Origin: CAZFIO01 sp964519585
Lineage (GTDB): Bacteria; Bacillota; Clostridia; Tissierellales; Tissierellaceae
DNA: 16,520 nt
Direction: 5' to 3'
Assembly: GCA_964519585.1 (NCBI GenBank)
Contig: CAZFIO010000026.1
Coordinates: 1-16,520, forward strand
How positions within the stretch are numbered: the stretch's first letter is position 1; each line of letters starts with the position of its first letter. A program made the position numbers and the translations under genes. Of the stretch, positions 1-7,392 are shown one piece after another. Under the pieces are notes generated by a model. It searched no databases. It worked only from the letters and a program-made list of their open reading frames with translations, and was not told where the DNA came from.

Positions 1-222
1 ATAGTTCAATATAAATATTAAACCTATTTGTCCAGCCATGGCACCTATAACTATACCAAAGTTTAAGCCCATACCAGTGATAACTGGAACTATCAATGAC
101 ATAACAAGTATCAGGTTTCTTGAAAGCCTAAAGACCATTTCATTGAAAACAAAGCTTGCAGACAGCCCTGAAAAATAAAATCCGATTAGAGAAATTATCA
201 TAAATATTACTGGAACTATCAT
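1..222 (-). CDS. ABC transporter permease, second subunit (partial, runs off left edge)
   Basis: The first 74 codons of a gene that continues past position 1. The product starts MIVPVIFMIISLIGF, is hydrophobic throughout, and reads like the N-terminal membrane segments of a branched-chain/ribose-type permease (BPD_transp_2), including an MGLNFGIVIGAMAGQ stretch that resembles LPLG/NFN segments of the upstream permease. Its ATG overlaps the stop codon of the preceding permease gene by one base (TAATG), so translation is probably coupled and the two proteins probably form a heterodimeric membrane channel. Seen: frame, overlap and hydrophobicity. Inferred: family and pairing, because only about a fifth of the usual length is visible. 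Confidence 0.8.
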   Translation of the reverse strand, partial: MIVPVIFMIISLIGFYFSGLSASFVFNEMVFRLSRNLILVMSLIVPVITGMGLNFGIVIGAMAGQIGLIFILNY

Positions 223-1289
223 TATGCGCCACCTTCCTTTCTAGTAAGGGCATATAGAATTATTCCATTACTGATTATTATTCTTATAATTTCAGCCATA
301 GAGCCTTCTGAAATAATATTAATTACAGGCATTGCCACAACCAAGAGACCTTGGAAGAGAAATGTTCCTATTATTACATGGATTATTTTTGCCTTGCTTA
401 AAGATGCACCACCGATTAGTATAGCTGCAGTTGCTGGCAAGGCTACATATAAGGGTGCTGTATACAATTGTAAGAGGCCAAAGGACTGGCTATAAACTAT
501 AATCCCTATAGCTGCTAGGATAGTTGAAAGTACCATGCCTATAATTCTTTGTTTATTTACATTTATACCATTTGATACCGCAAAGGCTTCTGAGTTACCT
601 GCTACCAACATGGCTGTACCCCTTTTTGTTCTAGAAAAGACCCAAATCATAGTGGCCAAGATAGCAAAGGTTAAAAGTAAGCCTAGAGGCACTATTTCCA
701 AAAACTTAACTAAAAACTTAGGGAATGATGCAGGATAGGTTTCCATCCTAAAAGCATTATCCAGTATTCCTCCCATAGAGTATTCCATAGATATGGTAGT
801 CCTAAGTCCAGATCCTCCCATAGCCCAGGTAAGTTCTCTATTTTGAAAGGGTGCTAGAGCCCAAAATATACACATAAAGGATACGATTGAGTAACCCATA
901 TAGTTTCCTACTGTCATTTCCTGACCCTTCATCCTATTTAATAAGACTCCATATAAATAGCCTGCTAGACCTGCTAGGGGAACTGCTACTCCTATAGCTA
1001 CTACAAAACTAGTCCAGCCGGAAAGTTTTAATTCCAAGCTTACTAGGGCTCCAATAAGACCGAATATTACTCCTAAGGGTAGGTTGAAGTTTATACCAAT
1101 CCCTGATTGAATAGATGGAACCATGGCCAATACCAAAATGGCATTCATACCAAATCTAACTAATATGTCCTTGGCTATTCCATCCATAGGGATTTCAAGA
1201 ATAAAGGCAAGAATAAGCATTATCAAAAATAAGGAACCAATAATTAGTCTAGGAATTCCTATTTTGTTCAATATTTTTTTAGCATCCAT
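222..1289 (-). CDS. ABC transporter permease (BPD_transp_2 / sugar-nucleoside type)
   Basis: A 355-residue integral membrane protein with about eight to ten hydrophobic segments from residue 15 to the C-terminus. It fits the permease family of CUT2 sugar and nucleoside importers. The segment around residues 230-300, starting GNSEAFAVSNGINV and including an ILIGGASLSKAK motif, is the cytoplasmic coupling region plus following helices typical of these permeases, where the ATPase docks. The start ATG overlaps the ATPase stop by one base (TAATG) and has a GGGAGGAT-type ribosome site inside the ATPase gene. It is the third gene of a binding protein-ATPase-permease-permease operon. The substrate cannot be read from the sequence. 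Confidence 0.9.
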   Translation of the reverse strand: MDAKKILNKIGIPRLIIGSLFLIMLILAFILEIPMDGIAKDILVRFGMNAILVLAMVPSIQSGIGINFNLPLGVIFGLIGALVSLELKLSGWTSFVVAIGVAVPLAGLAGYLYGVLLNRMKGQEMTVGNYMGYSIVSFMCIFWALAPFQNRELTWAMGGSGLRTTISMEYSMGGILDNAFRMETYPASFPKFLVKFLEIVPLGLLLTFAILATMIWVFSRTKRGTAMLVAGNSEAFAVSNGINVNKQRIIGMVLSTILAAIGIIVYSQSFGLLQLYTAPLYVALPATAAILIGGASLSKAKIIHVIIGTFLFQGLLVVAMPVINIISEGSMAEIIRIIISNGIILYALTRKEGGA

Positions 1290-2875
1290 TATTCCATCCT
1301 CCCTTCTATATCTTCCCCAGCCATGGCTAGACCAAACTCTTCAGGGGATGCATCAGGTGGAAGTATGGTTTGTACTTTTCCCTCTGAAATAATTGCTATC
1401 CTATGGGATATCTGCCTAAGTTCGGCTAACTCACTTGACGTAATGATTATAGTCATATTTAATTCTTCATTTAATTTAACCAGGGTATCTAAAACTAGAT
1501 TTTTTGCCCCTATATCTATACCCCTAGTAGGCTCTGATACTAAAAGGATATCAGGATTTAAGGTAAGTGCTCTAGCTATACATACCTTCTGCTGGTTACC
1601 CCCTGATAAGAATCTAGTTTCTTGACCTGGGCCTGTACAACGAATATCTAGGTCTTTTATCATCTTTTCCCCATGAGATTTAATTTCTTTTTTATCAACC
1701 ATCTTTAAGGGGCCAACTTTTTTTATAAAATCTTCTTTTATTTCAATAGATGTTACCACTATATTAAAATCTATAGCATCATCAAGAAGTAGACCTACGC
1801 CCTTTCTATCCTCTGATAAAAATGCTATGGATTCGTTAAGCATGGCTCTAGGGTCATTTAGTTTCATTTCTTTACCATCTTTAAGTATCTTGCCAGTAGT
1901 GGGATATATGCCCATTATACCATTGGCTATACCGATTTTACCTTGGCCAGCTAGACCCCCTAAACCTAGGATTTCACCTTTTCTAATCTTAAGATTTACT
2001 CCCTTTACCCTTTCACCAGGCATCCTTACTCGTAAATCCTGCAATTCAAAATAGCTTTCTTCATTAGATATATCTATATCTTTTTTTGATGATTTACTAG
2101 TCTCTACTTCCCTACCTATCATAAGCTTAGCCATTTCCACTATGGATGTTTCTTGGGTAGCTGTTGACTTTACAAAAGTTCCATCCCTAAGTATAGTTAT
2201 GGAATCAGTTACTGCCTTTATTTCATCAAGCCTATGGGTTATAAAAAGAATTGCAATTCCCATTTCCGATAGACTCTTAATTACTTTCAAAAATTGTTCA
2301 GCCTCTGATTCAGTAAGTACTGCTGTAGGCTCATCTAATATTAATAATTTCAGGTTTGTCTTATCTATTTCTCTAGCAATTTCTATAAATTGCATATAAC
2401 CTACTGGTAGTCCAGCTACTGGTAAAAATTCATCAATATCCATATTAAGTTTTTTAAGCGAGCTTTTTGCATCTTCTTTCATTTTTGCTAAATCTAATTT
2501 TTCCAAAGATGGACCCATTACTTTTGACAATAGGGTGGGTTTTGTATTTTCCCTATTTAATTTTATGTTTTCTGTAATTGTAAATCCTGGTATAAGCATA
2601 AATTCCTGATGAACCATGCCTATTCCCATTTCCATCGCTTCTGTTGGTGTTTTTGGTGCATAGGATTTGCCATCAAATATCATTTCACCCTGAAATCCTC
2701 CAGTGGAATGAATGACAGGCATTCCAAATAACACATTCATTAGGGTTGACTTACCAGCACCATTCTCCCCTAAAAGACCATGAATTTCTCCTTCTTTTAT
2801 GTTTAATTGAACATCCTTAAGTACTTGGTTTTCACCATAGAACTTGGATATATTCTTCATTTGGAGTAAATCCAC
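1289..2875 (-). CDS. ABC transporter ATP-binding protein, two nucleotide-binding domains (CUT2/MglA-like)
   Basis: A 528-residue double ATPase that energises the importer. Domain 1 has Walker A GENGAGKST (36-44), Q-loop Gln90, a variant signature LPVGYMQ (156-162), Walker B LLILDEPT (177-184) and H-loop His214. Domain 2 has a degenerate Walker A GLAGQGKIG (about 308-316), an intact signature LSGGNQQK (423-430), a Walker B with Ser in place of the usual Asp (LLVSEPT) and Ser-Ser where an H-loop His would be. Asymmetric sites are usual in CUT2 ATPases. The start is GTG at 2875, chosen because TAAGGAGG lies seven bases upstream; the next in-frame ATG (2860) is too far from it. A hairpin separates it from the binding-protein gene, and it overlaps the permease gene downstream. 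Confidence 0.92.
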   Translation of the reverse strand: MDLLQMKNISKFYGENQVLKDVQLNIKEGEIHGLLGENGAGKSTLMNVLFGMPVIHSTGGFQGEMIFDGKSYAPKTPTEAMEMGIGMVHQEFMLIPGFTITENIKLNRENTKPTLLSKVMGPSLEKLDLAKMKEDAKSSLKKLNMDIDEFLPVAGLPVGYMQFIEIAREIDKTNLKLLILDEPTAVLTESEAEQFLKVIKSLSEMGIAILFITHRLDEIKAVTDSITILRDGTFVKSTATQETSIVEMAKLMIGREVETSKSSKKDIDISNEESYFELQDLRVRMPGERVKGVNLKIRKGEILGLGGLAGQGKIGIANGIMGIYPTTGKILKDGKEMKLNDPRAMLNESIAFLSEDRKGVGLLLDDAIDFNIVVTSIEIKEDFIKKVGPLKMVDKKEIKSHGEKMIKDLDIRCTGPGQETRFLSGGNQQKVCIARALTLNPDILLVSEPTRGIDIGAKNLVLDTLVKLNEELNMTIIITSSELAELRQISHRIAIISEGKVQTILPPDASPEEFGLAMAGEDIEGRME

Positions 2876-2893
2876 ACTATAACCTCCTTAAGA

Positions 2894-2919
2894 AGAAAAG
2901 GAGTCGATTAGACGACTCC
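2894..2919 (-). terminator. intercistronic hairpin with U-rich tail between binding protein and ATPase
   Basis: In the transcript, GGAGTCG and CGACTCC pair (7 bp) around a 6-base loop, beginning six bases after the binding-protein stop codon and followed by a TTTTCTT run. The ribosome site for the ATPase follows at once. It looks like a leaky terminator or 3' end stabiliser that would give more binding protein than membrane complex, a common arrangement in importer operons. The structure is seen; its activity is inferred. Confidence 0.65.
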
Positions 2920-2924
2920 AAATC

Positions 2925-4064
2925 CTAAAATATTTCTGATCCTAATACAAATAGTAAGAAATTATTCATAGCTGGATCATATTCTACAAATTGAACATCT
3001 CCGCTTGTGTCTTCTGTTACTTCTTGCATGAATTTTAGCATTGCATCTTTATCAAGTTTATCAATTTCACCTTCGATATAAGCTTGTGCATACTTAACTC
3101 CTGCTTCAACCATGGAAACATTGGCCGGTCTATTCCAAGTACCAAATCTTCCTGTTCCACCTTTTTCAGCTACCTTTGCAGATATTTGCTCAGATAGGTA
3201 TGCTAAATCTCCAGCCTTGTCAGCAGGGATTTCAATATTTAATGCATTTGGATAAGCATGGTATGGTGATGGACAGCATTGCTCTGGGAAAATAGCTCCT
3301 TGATCAAGTATCGCTGTAATTAAGGCTTCCATCATACCGCAGTTTGTACCAAAAAATGCAGTATCTTTTCCATATTTTGCAACTTGTCTTGGAACGTCAT
3401 CTTTGATAAATGCTTGAGTTGCCGTAACCCCAGCTTCTGCTAGTGGGTCTGGAGCATCTACTTCAACAAATTCTAAGCCGATTTTCTCAGCTGTTTCTTT
3501 AAGTTTGTCTCTTCTAAGTGATAGAAGTTCCATTTGCATATGTCTTGGGAAGGAGTAGTGTACAAAAGTTTTTGCTCCCATTTCTTTTGCTGTTTCCATA
3601 ATGGAAACACCACGTTGTAGTTGGTCTAAGTCTAGTGCAATATCTGCTCTAGCTGCAACTGTATCTGGATCTTCGTGAGGTGCACCTAGGATAAATAGAA
3701 CATCGTCTCTAGTTTCTCTAACCTTGTCAATTGCTGCTGCAGCTCCTGTAACAGCCTGAACAAATACTATAGCTTTTAGATCTGGATCTGAAGCTAAGGC
3801 TGCTACTTGTGAAACTGTAGTTTCAACTTCTTGTGCAAATTTATCAGGATATGTTATGTGTTTAATCATATCTGGATTTTCTTTTGCAAGTCTTTCACCA
3901 GCACGGAATTCTTCCTCACCTTGTGAAGTAGTTCCAGTAACTATACCTATTTTGTAGGCACCTGGAGTTTCGTCTCCGCCTGCTGGTGCCTCTGGTTTTT
4001 GACCACATGCAGCCAAGCTAAGTACCATTACTAATACTAGTAGTAATGCTAATACCTTTTTCAT
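2925..4064 (-). CDS. DUF3798 family substrate-binding lipoprotein
   Basis: A 379-residue exported protein. It has a Lys-Lys N-terminus, a hydrophobic core and the lipobox LAAC with Cys20, so it should be a lipoprotein on the outer face of the membrane. A short Pro/Ala/Gly linker follows, then a domain starting YKIGIVTGTTSQGEEE. The series of conserved blocks (FVQAVTGAAAAIDK, HYSFPRHMQMELL, FGTNCGMMEAL, CCPSPYHAYPN) is what I recall for DUF3798 proteins, which have a periplasmic-binding-protein-like fold and no settled ligand. The Cys-Cys-Pro-Ser-Pro motif and the isolated Cys in GTNCGM are notable. It is the first gene of the importer operon, with an AAGGGGGA ribosome site six bases before its ATG. 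It supplies ligand to the ATPase and permeases downstream; the ligand is unknown. Confidence 0.85.
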   Translation of the reverse strand: MKKVLALLLVLVMVLSLAACGQKPEAPAGGDETPGAYKIGIVTGTTSQGEEEFRAGERLAKENPDMIKHITYPDKFAQEVETTVSQVAALASDPDLKAIVFVQAVTGAAAAIDKVRETRDDVLFILGAPHEDPDTVAARADIALDLDQLQRGVSIMETAKEMGAKTFVHYSFPRHMQMELLSLRRDKLKETAEKIGLEFVEVDAPDPLAEAGVTATQAFIKDDVPRQVAKYGKDTAFFGTNCGMMEALITAILDQGAIFPEQCCPSPYHAYPNALNIEIPADKAGDLAYLSEQISAKVAEKGGTGRFGTWNRPANVSMVEAGVKYAQAYIEGEIDKLDKDAMLKFMQEVTEDTSGDVQFVEYDPAMNNFLLFVLGSEIF

Positions 4065-4095
4065 TCATATTCCCCCTTGTTTGTTTTATATTTAG

Positions 4096-4110
4096 CTCCA
4101 TTATATGGAG
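4096..4110 (-). other. leader hairpin upstream of binding-protein gene
   Basis: CTCCAT and ATGGAG pair around a three-base loop, about 18 bases before the ribosome site, within a leader of roughly 114 bases counted from the predicted transcription start. A second small hairpin (AATAG/CTATT, about 4130-4144) lies further upstream. No known riboswitch class was recognised; the leader is AU-rich. Confidence 0.35.
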
Positions 4111-4184
4111 AAAATATGCTAAGTTCTAAATAGACATCTATTCTATTATTACAAATAATCTACTAGAAATCAAGTATTTTATCA

Positions 4185-4213
4185 ATTATATTCATTAATC
4201 CTAGAATTGTCAA
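4185..4213 (-). promoter_or_regulatory. consensus sigma-A promoter of the ABC importer operon
   Basis: On the minus strand TTGACA (4213-4208) and TATAAT (4190-4185) are separated by exactly 17 bases, a full consensus match at both hexamers. The predicted start is near 4178, leaving a leader of about 114 bases before the binding-protein ATG at 4064. A perfect consensus suggests a strong promoter, which would need repression if the importer is not constitutive. Confidence 0.88.
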
Positions 4214-4223
4214 CTTGCAAGTT
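4212..4223. promoter_or_regulatory. 12-bp perfect palindrome overlapping the -35 box, possible operator
   Basis: AACTTGCAAGTT is a perfect 12-base palindrome whose end overlaps the last two bases of the -35 hexamer TTGACA. Its position suits a repressor that blocks polymerase. No regulator gene is visible next to the operon within the window. The palindrome is seen; the operator role is inferred. Confidence 0.45.
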
Positions 4224-4235
4224 TCCAGATAAATA

Positions 4236-4275
4236 AATACCCCTAAATCCATTTTTTTCAGGATTTAGGGGTATT
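4236..4275. terminator. bidirectional-type intrinsic terminator after the nitroreductase-family gene
   Basis: A perfect 15-bp inverted repeat (4236-4250 with 4261-4275) around a 10-base A/T loop. On the minus strand it begins about 20 bases after the stop of the nitroreductase-family gene and is followed by a TATTTAT run. It separates that gene from the importer promoter just downstream. Confidence 0.85.
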
Positions 4276-4294
4276 AATTTTGTTTTTTAAGATT

Positions 4295-5113
4295 TTATAG
4301 TTTGAATTCTCCTATATACCTATACTTCTTACCATCTAGATCAATTTCCTCTTCCTTGTTATTTAGGACCCATTTATTGTTTAATCCTTGGGTTTTTGCT
4401 AGATTGTCAAAATAATACATAATAATACCAGTATCAACCAGTAAAGAGTCATCCCATTTATCATATGTTAACAAAAGATCTACCTTGTTTTCGCCTAATA
4501 AAAACCTCCAAGGCTGCAAGTTTTTATTTGATGGAGCAAATCTTATATAATAAAATATATCCATTAAACCCCTGGTTTCCAGGTCATCTATCTTGACAGG
4601 TCTACCAATCTTTCCATCATAAACAATTTCTTCTACACTAATCCTCTCAGAAAACTGTTCTATTTGGAAGGGGTTTCTAAGTTTTTCATATCCAAATGCC
4701 AGCATATATTCCAACCTATCTGACCAATAGCCTAAAGCTTCCAACTCTGATGCCTTCAAGTCTTCTGTTATGGTAATCCAACAGGTTCCTAAACCTATAT
4801 TATTTAAATCACTTATAATCTTTTCCATAAAATAGGCGCCATAGACCAAGTTTTCTTCTCTATAATCAGAAATTTCCAAGCCTATATAGTGGGGGGCTTT
4901 AATCATAACACCTGCATATCCACCCTTACCCTCTAAGTTTTCAAATATTAGATCTCCATCCTCATATAGATTAAACTTAATACCTTTTAGATCGTTTTCT
5001 TGTAAAATTGAATTTAAATTTGACTTAATAATTCCTAGGCTTTCCTTATCTACCTGCTTTTTTTTAAATTCCCTTACTGATTTCCTATTTCTTAAAAAAT
5101 TGCTCATAATCAT
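4295..5113 (-). CDS. nitroreductase family protein (TM1586-type, FMN-binding)
   Basis: A 272-residue protein resembling the putative TM nitroreductase family (PF14512), which folds one chain into a two-lobed flavin site rather than using two subunits. The first lobe has NRKSVREFKKK (9-19), where Arg residues contact FMN phosphate in nitroreductases, and the GLGTCWI motif (107-113). The second lobe begins near residue 172 with RPVKIDDL and has RFAPSNKNLQPWRF (191-204), the SNxQPW pattern of the flavin-binding fold. The physiological substrate is unknown; family members reduce nitro compounds or quinones with NAD(P)H. GGGGAGGG precedes the ATG at 5113; ATG at 5107 is a possible alternative. It appears to be monocistronic, with its own terminator. 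Confidence 0.85.
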   Translation of the reverse strand: MIMSNFLRNRKSVREFKKKQVDKESLGIIKSNLNSILQENDLKGIKFNLYEDGDLIFENLEGKGGYAGVMIKAPHYIGLEISDYREENLVYGAYFMEKIISDLNNIGLGTCWITITEDLKASELEALGYWSDRLEYMLAFGYEKLRNPFQIEQFSERISVEEIVYDGKIGRPVKIDDLETRGLMDIFYYIRFAPSNKNLQPWRFLLGENKVDLLLTYDKWDDSLLVDTGIIMYYFDNLAKTQGLNNKWVLNNKEEEIDLDGKKYRYIGEFKL

Positions 5114-5300
5114 AAAAATCCCTCCCCATGGCTAATATTCTATATATACCACTTTTCCCCATTAATAAGCATTATCATATACAATATTCAAAAAAAGTAT
5201 GAGGAATTCTTTATTTATTTCTTAAATTGGGGTTTATTTTTTCTAGAATCGTAAATACTATTAAGGCAAAACTTTTATAATATCAACTAGGAGGGTTGAA

Positions 5301-5402
5301 ATGGAAAAACAAAAAAGTAAACAACAACAACAAAAACAGCAACAACAAAAGCAAGAAAAAGAAAGACAAGAAAAGCAAAAACAAGAAAAACAACAAAGAT
5401 AA
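5301..5402 (+). CDS. 33-residue Gln/Lys/Glu-rich peptide, function unknown
   Basis: An ATG-to-TAA frame preceded by AGGAGGG six bases upstream and followed 11 bases later by a strong terminator, so it has the full outline of a translated gene although it is tiny. Apart from Met1 and Ser6 the peptide consists only of Gln, Lys, Glu and Arg: it starts MEKQKSKQQQQK, then runs of Gln broken by Lys and EKERQEK repeats. It is hydrophilic, strongly basic and probably disordered or a single charged helix; there is no signal peptide or membrane segment. I do not recognise the family. Basic, Gln-rich small proteins occur among spore and nucleic-acid-binding proteins, but nothing here proves that. It lies opposite to its large neighbours. 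Confidence 0.6.
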   Translation: MEKQKSKQQQQKQQQQKQEKERQEKQKQEKQQR

Positions 5403-5413
5403 TTTTTTCTAAA

Positions 5414-5450
5414 AAAGCCATAGGGATTTTAATATGCTCCCTATGGCTTT
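5414..5450. terminator. bidirectional intrinsic terminator shared by the Gln/Lys-rich gene and the GerMN lipoprotein gene
   Basis: A 13-bp perfect stem (5414-5426 with 5438-5450) and an 11-base loop. The plus strand continues with CTTTTCTT; the minus strand continues through six Ts. It starts 11 bases after the plus-strand peptide stop and six bases after the minus-strand lipoprotein stop, so it serves both convergent genes. Confidence 0.9.
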
Positions 5451-5456
5451 CTTTTC

Positions 5457-6509
5457 TTAATCCCTAAATTCATTCATTCCTTCAGTATTTACTTCTAAAA
5501 CCTCATCTTCCTTGAAATAGAAGTGTCCTGATTCATAGGCCCTACCATCTATGGTGATAGTTATGCCATCAACATCATAAAACCTACCTAAGGTGTTTAC
5601 AATGCTCATCAAAACCTTGCTTTCCATTGATCCCCCGTAATTCATATCACTAATAAGTTCTGGAGAAAAATCGGCTCTTAACTTCCAGTTATTTCTATCC
5701 AGCTGAATTGAGTTTAGTTTAGTCTTAGGAGAAATTACAGGTATTAACATCTCATTATTTGGGTTTTTCAATATATCCTCTATGAGACTTTCTATACTTG
5801 CATTGGTCTCGAAGTTAATTTCACCATTTACATATACCAGATCAGAATCTATGTCTATTGGATAATACTTTTCTATAGCAATTTTTCTCGCCTTATAATT
5901 AACTGACTTTAGCAGGGACTTAACTTCAATATCCTTATCTCTGGATATGCTAGCTACCAGACCTAAACCAGGTGCATAATAATCTAAGTCCATGGCATCT
6001 TTTCTAAAAGTGCTAACCTCTATAGCATTTAGGACACCATAAGGAGTTTCTATGTCCACGTTTACACCAGTTATTTCCCTTTTAGCCCCATCTATAGTCT
6101 CCCATACATTGCCCACTTCTAAAGGTTCTTTCAATAATATGTTTTCACCCTTTGCATCGATATTAAGCAAATTTTCTATGTGGTAAAATTCACCCTCAGA
6201 ATAAATCTCTTTTATAAGACCACCCTTATTCTCTATTATCATAAGAAGGTTGGTACCAGGGTTTATAATTTTTATCTGAGCCCTGTTTCCATTTATATAT
6301 TCAAAATAGGAAGATTTCTCTGCAAATTCACTTCCAAAACCTGCATACTCAAATACAGTATTTTCTAAGAAAGGAAAGTAATCATCTATAGATAAACTCT
6401 CATTTTTAACTTCATAAATTTCCTCTGGACCAGCCAAGTCCTTGGAGGAACTACATCCTGTTATAAGTATTGTCAAAAATACCAATAACAATAATACTAT
6501 TTTCCTCAC
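5457..6509 (-). CDS. lipoprotein with C-terminal GerMN domain
   Basis: About 350 residues. The N-terminus is basic, then hydrophobic, ending in the lipobox ITGC with Cys19, followed by a Ser-rich linker: an exported, membrane-anchored lipoprotein. The middle (about 40-205) contains a beta-rich module with YFPFLENTVFEYAGFG and an ETPYGVLNAIEV segment, of a kind found in other Gram-positive lipoproteins. The C-terminal 120 residues (about 214-335, from YYPIDIDSDLVYVNGE) match the GerMN domain, known from the spore germination/sporulation protein GerM and from lipoproteins such as LpqB. GTG at 6509 is chosen because GAGGTGAT lies eight bases upstream; the GTG at 6518 overlaps that ribosome site. 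The role is unproven: envelope or peptidoglycan-related by domain. Confidence 0.82.
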   Translation of the reverse strand: MRKIVLLLLVFLTILITGCSSSKDLAGPEEIYEVKNESLSIDDYFPFLENTVFEYAGFGSEFAEKSSYFEYINGNRAQIKIINPGTNLLMIIENKGGLIKEIYSEGEFYHIENLLNIDAKGENILLKEPLEVGNVWETIDGAKREITGVNVDIETPYGVLNAIEVSTFRKDAMDLDYYAPGLGLVASISRDKDIEVKSLLKSVNYKARKIAIEKYYPIDIDSDLVYVNGEINFETNASIESLIEDILKNPNNEMLIPVISPKTKLNSIQLDRNNWKLRADFSPELISDMNYGGSMESKVLMSIVNTLGRFYDVDGITITIDGRAYESGHFYFKEDEVLEVNTEGMNEFRD

Positions 6510-6595
6510 CCTAATCACCTCGTTATCTAGTGCTTATTTCTAATTATAAGGCTTTTTTCAAGATTAGTGTTTACGATTTCTTTACAAATGTTTGA

Positions 6596-7321
6596 TTAGA
6601 GTATATTTACATTGGCATCTAGCTGGTAAATTACATCTTTTCTTTCCACAAATATCTTTATTTTTTCACTTAAGTCATTGTTTTTCTTAACTGTATCCAA
6701 CAATTCCCTATTGGGGTTTATTGCAATTGGATTGCCAACAAGTTTCAGCATGGATAAATCTCCAGTGGTATCTCCATAGGCAAAAGAATTTTCTAAATCT
6801 ACATTGTATTTGTCTATCAATTCGTCTATTACTACTTTTTTATTGGCTGAATTCCACATCTTTTTTATTTCACCAGTAAATTTATTGTCTTCATCTACAT
6901 AGTAGAGTGTCCCCCTGTATTCGTCCACACCATATTTTTCTGCCATTTTTGATACAAGAAAATCAGGGCTTCCTGATATGAAAAATATTCTGTGGCCTTG
7001 TTTTTTATGCCACTCTATTTGGTCCCTAGAGTACTTATATACCATATCTCCATTGGCCTTGATTACATGGGCTGCAATAAATTCAATATAGTCTTTGCTT
7101 ACACCTTTCAGTTCATCTATATAAACAGCTGCTGTAGTTTCAAGGTACTGGTCAAAATCCCCAAACCTACTTTCCCATTCCATATAGACCTTTTTTATTT
7201 TTGTATACCAAATGGCTGGATCAATGACCTCAAAGTTTACTAGTTTTTGAAAGTGTTGGATCATTAGCGAATTTCTAAATATGGTCCCATCAATATCAAA
7301 AAAAGCAGCTATGTTTTTCAT
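6596..7321 (-). CDS. HAD-IB family phosphatase (SerB-like)
   Basis: A 241-residue haloacid-dehalogenase hydrolase. Motif I is FDIDGT (8-13) with nucleophile Asp9 and acid/base Asp11; motif II is FISGSPD with Ser116 or Ser118; motif IV is YGDTTGDLSML, with Asp184 and Asp188 for Mg2+. A helical cap lies between motifs I and II (about 18-95). This layout fits subclass IB, which includes phosphoserine phosphatase and related phosphomonoesterases, but the long non-SerB cap and absence of serine genes nearby make the substrate uncertain. Start: ATG at 7321 follows GGGGTGATAGG. The in-frame ATG at 7369 has no ribosome site and would add 16 polar residues ahead of the usual start of the fold. Confidence 0.88.
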   Translation of the reverse strand: MKNIAAFFDIDGTIFRNSLMIQHFQKLVNFEVIDPAIWYTKIKKVYMEWESRFGDFDQYLETTAAVYIDELKGVSKDYIEFIAAHVIKANGDMVYKYSRDQIEWHKKQGHRIFFISGSPDFLVSKMAEKYGVDEYRGTLYYVDEDNKFTGEIKKMWNSANKKVVIDELIDKYNVDLENSFAYGDTTGDLSMLKLVGNPIAINPNRELLDTVKKNNDLSEKIKIFVERKDVIYQLDANVNIL

Positions 7322-7386
7322 CCTATCACCCCTATTTTTATTTTCTCCTGCTGGGTTTCCCTTTATCATGTTATTTAATTTTAACT

Positions 7387-7392
7387 ATACCC
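7387..7392 (-). promoter_or_regulatory. possible sigma-B-type -10 element (GGGTAT) upstream of the HAD gene
   Basis: GGGTAT occurs on the minus strand 66 bases before the HAD start, with TATTAA (4 of 6 to GTTTAA) 13 bases upstream. It resembles the two good sigma-B-type sites at 11554-11626, but the -35 is weak. The rest of 7400-7530 is AT-rich with no other structure that I can support. Confidence 0.25.

Noticed and set aside
4065..4178. Riboswitch in the 114-base leader of the importer operon
   Set aside because: Only two small AU-rich hairpins are visible; no conserved core of a known riboswitch was recognised.
5232..5257. Possible sigma-B-type promoter (GTTTAT and TCGTAA) for the Gln/Lys-rich gene
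   Set aside because: The spacer is only 11 bases and the -10 has two mismatches, well outside the form seen at 11554-11626.
5276..5281. TATAAT just before the Gln/Lys-rich gene
   Set aside because: No -35 at 16-18 bases upstream; transcription would begin almost at the ribosome site. The real promoter is not identified.
6543..6548. TATAAT on the minus strand upstream of the GerMN lipoprotein gene
   Set aside because: No credible -35 hexamer at the right distance, so I could not call a promoter, although one is likely in this 86-base gap.
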